Source of the DNA: Calliopsis andreniformis
Lineage: Eukaryota > Arthropoda > Insecta > Hymenoptera > Andrenidae
Assembly: GCF_051401765.1 (NCBI RefSeq)
Contig: NW_027480449.1
Span: forward strand, 1,302,001-1,366,000
DNA length: 64,000 bases
Direction: 5' to 3'
Numbering within the stretch: the first letter of the stretch is position 1; every line of letters starts with the position of its first letter. The notes beneath the pieces are model-generated. The model was not told the origin of the DNA and did not search any database. It was given only the letters and a program-made list of their open reading frames with translations. The position numbers were made by a program, and so were the translations under genes. This document shows positions 12,635 through 23,500 of the stretch, one piece after another.

Positions 12635-15600
12635 AGTTTGAGGAGCAGTGTCAGTGTCAGGAGCAGTTTCAGGAGCAGTGTCAGTGTCAGGAGCAGAGTC
12701 AGGGGCATTCTCAGGTTTAGCAGCAGTGCCAGTGTCAGGAGCATTGTCAGGATCAGCAGCAGTGTCTGTGTTAGAAGCAGGTTCAGCAGCAGAGTCAGGA
12801 GCATTGTCAGGATCAGCAGCAGTGGCTGCGTCAGGAGCAGTGACAGGTGCAGTGTCAGTGTCTGTAGCAGTACAAGGAGCAGTGTCAGTGTCAGTATCAG
12901 GAACAGTATCAGAGTCAGGAGCAGTGTCAGGAGCAGTGCCAGGAGCAGAGCCAGGAGCAGTGCCTGTGCCAGGAGCAGCGTCAGAGTCAGGAGCTGTGTC
13001 AGGAGCAGTGTCAGGAGCAGAGCCAGGAGCAGTGTCGGTGTCAGTAGCAGTGTCAGTGTCATTATCAGGAGCAGTGTCAGTGTCAGGAGCAGTGTGAGGA
13101 GCAGTGTCAGTGTCAGGAGCAGTGTCAGGAGCAGTGTCAGTGCGAGGAGCAGATTCAGGGGCATTCTCAGGAACAGCCGCAGTGCCAGTGTCAGCAGCAG
13201 TGTCAGCAGCAGTGTCAGTGTCAGGAGCAGTGTCAGGAGCATCCTCAGGATCAGCAACACCGTCAGTGTCAGGAGCAGTGACAGGAGAAGTGTCAGTGAC
13301 AGCAGCTATTTCAGGAGTAGTGTCAGGTGCAGTGTCAGTGTCAGTGACTGGAGTAGTGTTAGGAGCATTGTCAGTATCAGCAGCAGTGTCTGTGTCAGGA
13401 GCAGTGTCAGGAGCAGTGTCAGTGTCAGGAGCAGTGTCAGGACCAGCGCCAATGTAAGGAGCAGTGTTAGGACCAGTGCCAGTGTCAGAAGCAGTCTCAG
13501 TACAAGTGTCAGTTACAGGAGCAGTGTCAGTGTCAGGATCAGTCTCAGTCTCTGTGCCGGGAGCAGTGTCAGAGTCAGAGTCACTGTCATGAGCAGTGTC
13601 AGTGTCAGTGTCAGGAGCAGTGTCAGTGTCAGGAGCTGTGTCAGGAGCTGTGTCAGGAGCAGTGTCAGTGTCAAAAGCAGTGTCAGGAGCAGTGTCATCG
13701 TCAGGAGTTGTGTCAGAAGTAGTTTCAGGAGCAGTGTCAGTGTCAATGTCTGGAGCAGTGTCAGGAGCAGTGTCGGGTTCAGGAGCAGTGTCAGTGTCAG
13801 GAGTTGTGTCAGGAGCAGTGTCAGGAGCAGTGTCAGTGACAGTAGCTGTGTCAGGAGCAGTGTCAGTGTCTGGAGCAGTGTCAGGAGCAGTGTCAGGAGC
13901 AGGGTCAGTTTCAGGAGCTGTGTCAGGAGCAGTGTCATGGAGCAGTGTCAGTGTAGGGAGCAGTGTCAAGAGAAGTGTCACGAGCTGTGTCAGGAGCAGT
14001 GTCATTGTTAGGAGCAGTTTCAGGAGCATCATCAGTATCAGCAGCAGTGTCTGTGTCAGTAGCAGTGTCAGGAGCAGTGTCAGTGTGAAGAGCAGTCTGA
14101 GGAGCAGTGTCAGTGACAGGAGCAGTGTCAGTGTCAGTGTCACTGTCATCAGCAGTGTCAGCGTCAGTGTCAGGAGCACTGTCATGAGCATTGTCAGGAT
14201 CAGCAGCAGTGTCAGTGTCAGGAGCCGTGTCAGGAGCTGTTTCAGTGTCAGGAGCAGTGTGAGGAGCCTTGCCAGTGTCAGTTGCATTGTCTGAAGCAGC
14301 GTCAGGAGCAGTGGCAGTGTCAGTAGCAGTGTCAGTGTCAGTACCAGAAACAGTGCCTGTGTCAGGAGCAGTGTCAGTGTCAGTACCAGGAGCAGTGACA
14401 GTGTCAGGAGCAGTGTCAGGTGCAGTGTCAGGAGCAGTGTCAGTGTCAGGAGCAGTGTCAGGAGCAGTGTCAGTGTCAGGAGCAGTGTCAGTGACAGGTG
14501 CAGTGACAGGAGCTGTGCCATGAGCAGTGTCAGTGTAAGGAGCAGTGTCAGGAGCAGTGTCAGGAGCAGTGGCAGTGGCAGGAGATGTGCCAGGAGCAGT
14601 GTCAGTGTCAGGAGCAGTGTCAGGAGCAGTGTCAGCGTCAGGAGCAGTGACAGGAGCAGTGTCGGTGTCAGGAGCAGTGTCAGTGTCAGCATCAGGAGCA
14701 GTGTCAGTGTCAGGAGCAGTGCCAGGAGCAGTGCCAGCAGCAGCGTCAGTGTCAGGAGCACTCTCAGGGGCAGTGTCATTGTCAGGACCAGCGTGAGGAG
14801 CAGTGTCAGTGTCAGGAGCAGTGTGAGGACCAGTGTCAGTGTCAGGAGTTGTGTCAGGAGCAGTGTCGGGAGCAGTGTCAGTGACAGTAGCTGTGTCTGG
14901 AGCAGTGCCAGTGTCTGGAGCAGTGTCAGGAGCAGTGTCAGGAGCAGGGTCAGTGTCAGGAGCTGTGTCAGGAGCAGTGTCATGGAACAGTGTCAGTGTC
15001 ACGAGCAGTGTCAGGAGAAGTGTCAGGAGCAGTGTCAGGAGCAGTGTCAGGAGCAGTGTCAGTCTCAGGAGCCGTGTCAGCAGCACTGACTGGATCAGCA
15101 GCAGTGTCTGTGTCAGTAGCAGTGTGAGGAGCAGTGTCAGTGTCTGGAGCAGTGTCAGGAGCTGTGTCAGGAGAATTCTCAGGATCAGCAGCAGTGTCAG
15201 TGTCAGGAGCAGAGTCAGGACCAGCACCAATGTAAGGAGCAGTGTCAGGACCAGTGCCAGTGTCAGAAGCAGTCTCAGGACAAGTGTCAGTTACAGGAGC
15301 AGTGTCAGTGTCAGGATCAGTGTCAGGAGCAGTGTCTGTATCAGGAGCAGTATCAGGAGCATTGTCAGTATCAGCAGCAGTGTCGGTGTCAGGAGCAGAG
15401 TCAGGAGCAGCGTCAGTGTCAGGAGCAGTTTGAGAAAGAGTGTCAGTGTCAGGAGCAGTTTCAGGAGCACTGTCAGGATCTGCAGCAGTGTCTGTGTCAG
15501 GAGCAGTGTCAGGAGCAGTGTCAGTCTCAGGAGCCGTGTCAGCAGCACTGACAGGATCAGCAGCAGTGTCTGTGTCAGTAGCAGTGTGAGGAGCAGTGTC

Positions 15601-17820
15601 AGTGTCAGGAGCAGAGTCAGGAGCAGTGTCAGTGTCACGAGCTGTCACAGGAGCAGTGTCAGTGTGTGCAGCAAAGTCACGAGCAGTGTCAGGAGCAGTG
15701 TCATTGTCATCAGCAGTGTCAGGAGCAGTGTCATAGAGCAGTGTCAGTGTATGGAGCAGTGACAGGAGCATTGTCAGGAGCAGTGTAAGGAGCAGTGTCA
15801 GGAGCAGTGTCAGGAGCAGTGTCAGGAGCAGTGCCAGGAGCAGAGCCAGGAGCAGTGCCTGTGCCAGGAGCAGCGTCAGAGTCAGGAGCTGTGTCAGGAG
15901 CAGTGTCAGGAGCAGAGCCAGGAGCAGTGTCAGTGTCAGTAGCAGTGTCAGTGTCATTATCAGGAGCAGTGTCAGTGTCAGGAGCAGTGTGAGGAGCAGT
16001 GTCAGTGTCAGGAGCAGTGTCAGGAGCAGTGTCAGTGCGAGGAGCAGATTCAGGGGCATTCTCAGGAACAGCCGCAGTGCCAGTGTCAGCAGCAGTGTCA
16101 GCAGCAGTGTCAGTGTCAGAAGCAGTGTCAGGAGCATTCTCAGGATCAGCAACACCGTCAGTGTCAGGAGCAGTGACAGGAGAAGTGTCAGTGACAGCAG
16201 CTATTTCAGGAGTAGTGTCAGGTGCAGTGTCAGTGTCAGTGACAGGAGCAGTGTTAGGAGCATTGTCAGGGTCAGCAGCAGTGTCAGTGTCAGGAGCATG
16301 GTCAGTAGCAGTGACAGTGTCAGTATCAGGAGCAGTCTCAGGAGCAGTGTCAGAGTCAGGAGCAGTGTCAGGAGCAGTGTCAGTGTCGGGAGCAGGTGTC
16401 AGGAGCAGTGTAAGGAGCAGCGTGAGTGTCAGGAGCAGTCTGAGTGTCAGGAGCAGTGTTAGGAGCAGAGCCAGGAGCAGTGGCTGTGTCAGGAGCCCTG
16501 TCAGTGTCAGGAGCAGTGTCAGTGTCAGTATCAGGTGCAGTGCCTGTCTCAGGAGCAGTGTCAGGGGCAGTGCCAGGAGCAGTGTCAGTGTCAGTGTCAG
16601 GACCAGTGTCAGGAGCAGTGTCAGGTGCAGTGTCAGTGTCCGGAGCATTGCCAGGAGCATTGTCAGGATCAGCAGCAGTGTCTGTGTCAGGAGCAGAGCC
16701 AGGAGCAGTTCCTATGTCAGGAGCAGTGTCAGTGTCAGGAGCAGTATCAGGGGCAGTGTCAGTAGCAGTATCAGCAACAGTGTCTGCGTCAGGTGCAGCT
16801 TCAGGAGCAGCGTCAGTATCAGGAGCAGTTTGAGGAGCAGTGTCAGTGTCAGGAGCAGTATCTGTAGCCGACACAGACCGTCAGTGTCAGGAGCAGTGAC
16901 AGGAGAAGTGTCAGTGACAGCAGCTATTTCAGGAGTAGTGTCAGGTGCAGTGTCAGTGTCAGTGACTGGAGTAGTGTTAGGAGCATTGTCAGGGTGAGAA
17001 GCAGTGTCAGTGTCAGGAGCATGGTCAGTAGCAGTGACAGTGTCAGTATCAGGAGCAGTGTCAGGTGCAGTGTCAGAGTCAGGAGCAGTGTCAGAGTCAG
17101 GAGCAGTGTCAGGAGCAGTGTCAGTGTCGGGAGCAGGTGTCAGGAGCAGTGTCAGGAGCAGGGTGAGTGTCAGGAGCAGTGTGAGTGTCAGGAGCAGTGT
17201 TAGGAGCAGAGCCAGGAGCAGTGCCTGTGTCAGGAGCAGTGTCAGTGTCAGGAGCAGTGTCAGTGTCAGTATCAGGAGCAGTGCCTGTCTCAGGAGCAGT
17301 GTCAGGGGCAGTGCCAGGAGCAGTGTCAGTGTCAGAAGCAGTGTTAGTGTCAGTATCAGGAGCAGTCTCAGTGTCAGGAGCAGTTTGAGGAGCAGTGTCA
17401 GTGTCAGGAGCAGTTTCAGGAGCAGTGTCAGTGTGAGGAGCAGTGTCAGGAGCAGTGTCAGGTGCAGTGTCAGTGTCAGGAGCAGAGTCAGGGGCATTCT
17501 CAGGTTTAGCAGCAGTGCCAGTGTCAGGATCAGTGTCATGGAGCAGTGTCAGTGTATGGAGCAGTGACAGGAGCATTGTCAGGAGCAGTGTAAGGAGCAG
17601 TGTCAGGAGCAGTGTCAGGAGCAGTGTGAGTCTCAGGAGCAGTGTCAGGAGCATTGTCAGGATCAGCAGCAGTGTCTGTGTTAGAAGCAGGTCCAGCAGC
17701 AGAGTCAGGAGCATTGTCAGGATCAGCAGCAGTGTCTGTGTCAGGAGCAGTGACAGTGTCAGGAGCAGTGTCAGTGTCAGTATCAGGAGCAGTGCCTGTC
17801 TCAGGAGCAGTGTCAGGAGC
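12635..17820 (+). repeat. Array A 5.1-5.2 kb higher-order repeat, unit 1
   Basis: First of two tandem units that agree almost base for base. Anchors at 12648, 13104, 13596, 14269, 14520, 14833, 15242, 16444 and 17443 match 17834, 18290, 18788, 19461, 19682, 19995, 20320, 21522 and 22521. The offset steps 5186, 5192, 5162 and 5078 as hexamer-multiple indels accumulate (+6, -30, -84). Several inferred reading frames of 149-332 codons are identical between the units. The unit ends near 17754-17820, where its partner departs into a third, partial copy. Confidence 0.93.
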
Positions 17821-20800
17821 AGTTTGAGGAGCAGTGTCAGTGTCAGGAGCAGTTTCAGGAGCAGTGTCAGTGTCAGGAGCAGAGTCAGGGGCATTCTCAG
17901 GTTTAGCAGCAGTGCCAGTGTCAGGAGCATTGTCAGGATCAGCAGCAGTGTCTGTGTTAGAAGCAGGTTCAGCAGCAGAGTCAGGAGCATTGTCAGGATC
18001 AGCAGCAGTGGCTGCGTCAGGAGCAGTGACAGGTGCAGTGTCAGTGTCTGTAGCAGTACAAGGAGCAGTGTCAGTGTCAGTATCAGGAACAGTATCAGAG
18101 TCAGGAGCAGTGTCAGGAGCAGTGCCAGGAGCAGAGCCAGGAGCAGTGCCTGTGCCAGGAGCAGCGTCAGAGTCAGGAGCTGTGTCAGGAGCAGTGTCAG
18201 GAGCAGAGCCAGGAGCAGTGTCGGTGTCAGTAGCAGTGTCAGTGTCATTATCAGGAGCAGTGTCAGTGTCAGGAGCAGTGTGAGGAGCAGTGTCAGTGTC
18301 AGGAGCAGTGTCAGGAGCAGTGTCAGTGCGAGGAGCAGATTCAGGGGCATTCTCAGGAACAGCCGCAGTGCCAGTGTCAGCAGCAGTGTCAGTGTCAGCA
18401 GCAGTGTCAGTGTCAGGAGCAGTGTCAGGAGCATCCTCAGGATCAGCAACACCGTCAGTGTCAGGAGCAGTGACAGGAGAAGTGTCAGTGACAGCAGCTA
18501 TTTCAGGAGTAGTGTCAGGTGCAGTGTCAGTGTCAGTGACTGGAGTAGTGTTAGGAGCATTGTCAGTATCAGCAGCAGTGTCTGTGTCAGGAGCAGTGTC
18601 AGGAGCAGTGTCAGTGTCAGGAGCAGTGTCAGGACCAGCGCCAATGTAAGGAGCAGTGTTAGGACCAGTGCCAGTGTCAGAAGCAGTCTCAGGACAAGTG
18701 TCAGTTACAGGAGCAGTGTCAGTGTCAGGATCAGTCTCAGTCTCTGTGCCGGGAGCAGTGTCAGAGTCAGAGTCACTGTCATGAGCAGTGTCAGTGTCAG
18801 TGTCAGGAGCAGTGTCAGTGTCAGGAGCTGTGTCAGGAGCTGTGTCAGGAGCAGTGTCAGTGTCAAAAGCAGTGTCAGGAGCAGTGTCATCGTCAGGAGT
18901 TGTGTCAGAAGTAGTTTCAGGAGCAGTGTCAGTGTCAATGTCTGGAGCAGTGTCAGGAGCAGTGTCGGGTTCAGGAGCAGTGTCAGTGTCAGGAGTTGTG
19001 TCAGGAGCAGTGTCAGGAGCAGTGTCAGTGACAGTAGCTGTGTCAGGAGCAGTGTCAGTGTCTGGAGCAGTGTCAGGAGCAGTGTCAGGAGCAGGGTCAG
19101 TTTCAGGAGCTGTGTCAGGAGCAGTGTCATGGAGCAGTGTCAGTGTAGGGAGCAGTGTCAAGAGAAGTGTCACGAGCTGTGTCAGGAGCAGTGTCATTGT
19201 TAGGAGCAGTTTCAGGAGCATCATCAGTATCAGCAGCAGTGTCTGTGTCAGTAGCAGTGTCAGGAGCAGTGTCAGTGTGAAGAGCAGTCTGAGGAGCAGT
19301 GTCAGTGACAGGAGCAGTGTCAGTGTCAGTGTCACTGTCATCAGCAGTGTCAGCGTCAGTGTCAGGAGCACTGTCATGAGCATTGTCAGGATCAGCAGCA
19401 GTGTCAGTGTCAGGAGCCGTGTCAGGAGCTGTTTCAGTGTCAGGAGCAGTGTGAGGAGCCTTGCCAGTGTCAGTTGCATTGTCTGAAGCAGCGTCAGGAG
19501 CAGTGGCAGTGTCAGTAGCAGTGTCAGTGTCAGTACCAGAAACAGTGCCTGTGTCAGGAGCAGTGTCAGTGTCAGTACCAGGAGCAGTGACAGTGTCAGG
19601 AGCAGTGTCAGGTGCAGTGTCAGGAGCAGTGTCAGTGTCAGGAGCAGTGTCAGTGACAGGTGCAGTGACAGGAGCTGTGCCATGAGCAGTGTCAGTGTAA
19701 GGAGCAGTGTCAGGAGCAGTGTCAGGAGCAGTGGCAGTGGCAGGAGATGTGCCAGGAGCAGTGTCAGTGTCAGGAGCAGTGTCAGGAGCAGTGTCAGCGT
19801 CAGGAGCAGTGACAGGAGCAGTGTCGGTGTCAGGAGCAGTGTCAGTGTCAGCATCAGGAGCAGTGTCAGTGTCAGGAGCAGTGCCAGGAGCAGTGCCAGC
19901 AGCAGCGTCAGTGTCAGGAGCACTCTCAGGGGCAGTGTCATTGTCAGGACCAGCGTGAGGAGCAGTGTCAGTGTCAAGAGCAGTGTGAGGACCAGTGTCA
20001 GTGTCAGGAGCAGTGTCAGGAGCAGGGTCAGTGTCAGGAGCTGTGTCAGGAGCAGTGTCATGGAACAGTGTCAGTGTCACGAGCAGTGTCAGGAGAAGTG
20101 TCAGGAGCAGTGTCAGGAGCAGTGTCAGGAGCAGTGTCAGTCTCAGGAGCCGTGTCAGCAGCACTGACTGGATCAGCAGCAGTGTCTGTGTCAGTAGCAG
20201 TGTGAGGAGCAGTGTCAGTGTCTGGAGCAGTGTCAGGAGCTGTGTCAGGAGAATTCTCAGGATCAGCAGCAGTGTCAGTGTCAGGAGCAGAGTCAGGACC
20301 AGCACCAATGTAAGGAGCAGTGTCAGGACCAGTGCCAGTGTCAGAAGCAGTCTCAGGACAAGTGTCAGTTACAGGAGCAGTGTCAGTGTCAGGATCAGTG
20401 TCAGGAGCAGTGTCTGTATCAGGAGCAGTATCAGGAGCATTGTCAGTATCAGCAGCAGTGTCGGTGTCAGGAGCAGAGTCAGGAGCAGCGTCAGTGTCAG
20501 GAGCAGTTTGAGAAAGAGTGTCAGTGTCAGGAGCAGTTTCAGGAGCACTGTCAGGATCTGCAGCAGTGTCTGTGTCAGGAGCAGTGTCAGGAGCAGTGTC
20601 AGTCTCAGGAGCCGTGTCAGCAGCACTGACAGGATCAGCAGCAGTGTCTGTGTCAGTAGCAGTGTGAGGAGCAGTGTCAGTGTCAGGAGCAGAGTCAGGA
20701 GCAGTGTCAGTGTCACGAGCTGTCCCAGGAGCAGTGTCAGTGTGTGCAGCAAAGTCACGAGCAGTGTCAGGAGCAGTGTCATTGTCATCAGCAGTGTCAG

Positions 20801-22827
20801 GAGCAGTGTCATAGAGCAGTGTCAGTGTATGGAGCAGTGACAGGAGCATTGTCAGGAGCAGTGTAAGGAGCAGTGTCAGGAGCAGTGTCAGGAGCAGTGT
20901 CAGGAGCAGTGCCAGGAGCAGAGCCAGGAGCAGTGCCTGTGCCAGGAGCAGCGTCAGAGTCAGGAGCTGTGTCAGGAGCAGTGTCAGGAGCAGAGCCAGG
21001 AGCAGTGTCAGTGTCAGTAGCAGTGTCAGTGTCATTATCAGGAGCAGTGTCAGTGTCAGGAGCAGTGTGAGGAGCAGTGTCAGTGTCAGGAGCAGTGTCA
21101 GGAGCAGTGTCAGTGCGAGGAGCAGATTCAGGGGCATTCTCAGGAACAGCCGCAGTGCCAGTGTCAGCAGCAGTGTCAGCAGCAGTGTCAGTGTCAGAAG
21201 CAGTGTCAGGAGCATTCTCAGGATCAGCAACACCGTCAGTGTCAGGAGCAGTGACAGGAGAAGTGTCAGTGACAGCAGCTATTTCAGGAGTAGTGTCAGG
21301 TGCAGTGTCAGTGTCAGTGACAGGAGCAGTGTTAGGAGCATTGTCAGGGTCAGCAGCAGTGTCAGTGTCAGGAGCATGGTCAGTAGCAGTGACAGTGTCA
21401 GTATCAGGAGCAGTCTCAGGAGCAGTGTCAGAGTCAGGAGCAGTGTCAGGAGCAGTGTCAGTGTCGGGAGCAGGTGTCAGGAGCAGTGTAAGGAGCAGCG
21501 TGAGTGTCAGGAGCAGTCTGAGTGTCAGGAGCAGTGTTAGGAGCAGAGCCAGGAGCAGTGGCTGTGTCAGGAGCCCTGTCAGTGTCAGGAGCAGTGTCAG
21601 TGTCAGTATCAGGTGCAGTGCCTGTCTCAGGAGCAGTGTCAGGGGCAGTGCCAGGAGCAGTGTCAGTGTCAGTGTCAGGACCAGTGTCAGGAGCAGTGTC
21701 AGGTGCAGTGTCAGTGTCCGGAGCATTGCCAGGAGCATTGTCAGGATCAGCAGCAGTGTCTGTGTCAGGAGCAGAGCCAGGAGCAGTTCCTATGTCAGGA
21801 GCAGTGTCAGTGTCAGGAGCAGTATCAGGGGCAGTGTCAGTAGCAGTATCAGCAACAGTGTCTGCGTCAGGTGCAGCTTCAGGAGCAGCGTCAGTATCAG
21901 GAGCAGTTTGAGGAGCAGTGTCAGTGTCAGGAGCAGTATCTGTAGCCGACACAGACCGTCAGTGTCAGGAGCAGTGACAGGAGAAGTGTCAGTGACAGCA
22001 GCTATTTCAGGAGTAGTGTCAGGTGCAGTGTCAGTGTCAGTGACTGGAGTAGTGTTAGGAGCATTGTCAGGGTGAGCAGCAGTGTCAGTGTCAGGAGCAT
22101 GGTCAGTAGCAGTGACAGTGTCAGTATCAGGAGCAGTGTCAGGTGCAGTGTCAGAGTCAGGAGCAGTGTCAGAGTCAGGAGCAGTGTCAGGAGCAGTGTC
22201 AGTGTCGGGAGCAGGTGTCAGGAGCAGTGTCAGGAGCAGGGTGAGTGTCAGGAGCAGTGTGAGTGTCAGGAGCAGTGTTAGGAGCAGAGCCAGGAGCAGT
22301 GCCTGTGTCAGGAGCAGTGTCAGTGTCAGGAGCAGTGTCAGTGTCAGTATCAGGAGCAGTGCCTGTCTCAGGAGCAGTGTCAGGGGCAGTGCCAGGAGCA
22401 GTGTCAGTGTCAGAAGCAGTGTTAGTGTCAGTATCAGGAGCAGTCTCAGTGTCAGGAGCAGTTTGAGGAGCAGTGTCAGTGTCAGGAGCAGTTTCAGGAG
22501 CAGTGTCAGTGTGAGGAGCAGTGTCAGGAGCAGTGTCAGGTGCAGTGTCAGTGTCAGGAGCAGAGTCAGGGGCATTCTCAGGTTTAGCAGCAGTGCCAGT
22601 GTCAGGATCAGTGTCATGGAGCAGTGTCAGTGTATGGAGCAGTGACAGGAGCATTGTCAGGAGCAGTGTAAGGAGCAGTGTCAGGAGCAGTGTCAGGAGC
22701 AGTGTGAGTCTCAGGAGCAGTGTCAGGAGCATTGTCAGGATCAGCAGCAGTGTCTGTGTTAGAAGCAGGTCCAGCAGCAGAGTCAGGAGCATTGTCAGGA
22801 TCAGCAGCAGTGTCTGTGTCAGGAGCA
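17821..22827 (+). repeat. Array A 5.1-5.2 kb higher-order repeat, unit 2
   Basis: Second tandem unit. From the translated frames I noticed only two substitutions against unit 1 over 20320-22616: one near 20733 (CTGTCCCAGG against CTGTCACAGG near 15655) and one near 22076 (GTGAGCAGCAG against GTGAGAAGCAG near 16998). This points to a very recent duplication or ongoing homogenisation. Confidence 0.93.
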
Positions 22828-23500
22828 GTGACAGGTGCAGTGTCAGTGTCTGTAGCAGTACAAGGAGCAGTGTCAGTGTCAGTATCAGGAACAGTATCAG
22901 AGTCAGGAGCAGTGTCAGGAGCAGTGCCAGGAGCAGAGCCAGGAGCAGTGCCTGTGCCAGGAGCAGCGTCAGAGTCAGGAGCTGTGTCAGGAGCAGTGTC
23001 AGGAGCAGAGCCAGGAGCAGTGTCAGTGTCAGTAGCAGTGTCAGTGTCATTATCAGGAGCAGTGTCAGTGTCAGGAGCAGTGTGAGTAGCAGTGTCAGTG
23101 TCAGGAGCAGTGTCAGGAGCAGTGTCAGTGCGAGGAGCAGATTCAGGGGCATTCTCAGGAACAGCCGCAGTGCCAGTGTCAGCAGCAGTGTCAGGAGCAG
23201 TGTCAGTGTCAGGAGCAGTGTCAGCAGCAGTGTCAGTGTCAGGAGCAGTGTCAGGAGCATTATCAGGATCAGCAGCACCGTCAGTGTCAGGAGCAGTGAC
23301 AGGAGAAGTGTCAGAGACAGCAGCTATTTCAGGAGTAGTGTCAGGTGCAGTGTCAGTGTCAGTGACTGGAGCAGTGTTATTAGCATTGTCAGGGTCAGCA
23401 GCGGTGTCAGTGTCAGGAGCATGGTCAGTAGCAGTGACAGTGTCAGTATCAGGAGCAGTGTCAGGAGCAGTGTCAGAGTCAGGAGCAGTGTCAGGAGCAG
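22828..23500 (+). repeat. Array A higher-order repeat, partial third copy
   Basis: After the segment matching the end of unit 1, the sequence joins a stretch resembling 18025-18600 of unit 2: ACAGGTGCAGTG, then the module with TAGCAGTACAAGG, then the GCACCGTCAG module. It is more diverged than units 1 and 2, with insertions near 23185-23240, and it grades into mixed array sequence related to 16.3-16.8 kb. Confidence 0.7.

Noticed and set aside
11813..14983. A 1056-codon minus-strand open frame, the longest in the window, and many similar frames in array A
   Set aside because: The peptide is monotonous (TLLL then DTAP) and changes type mid-frame where a 7-base unit occurs. The opposite strand is also open over the same bases. 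A 6-bp repeat without stop words produces this automatically.
15242..22616. CRISPR-like array because of evenly recurring identical words
   Set aside because: The intervening sequence is itself made of the same hexamers, and there are no unique spacers or cas genes. The regularity is tandem duplication.
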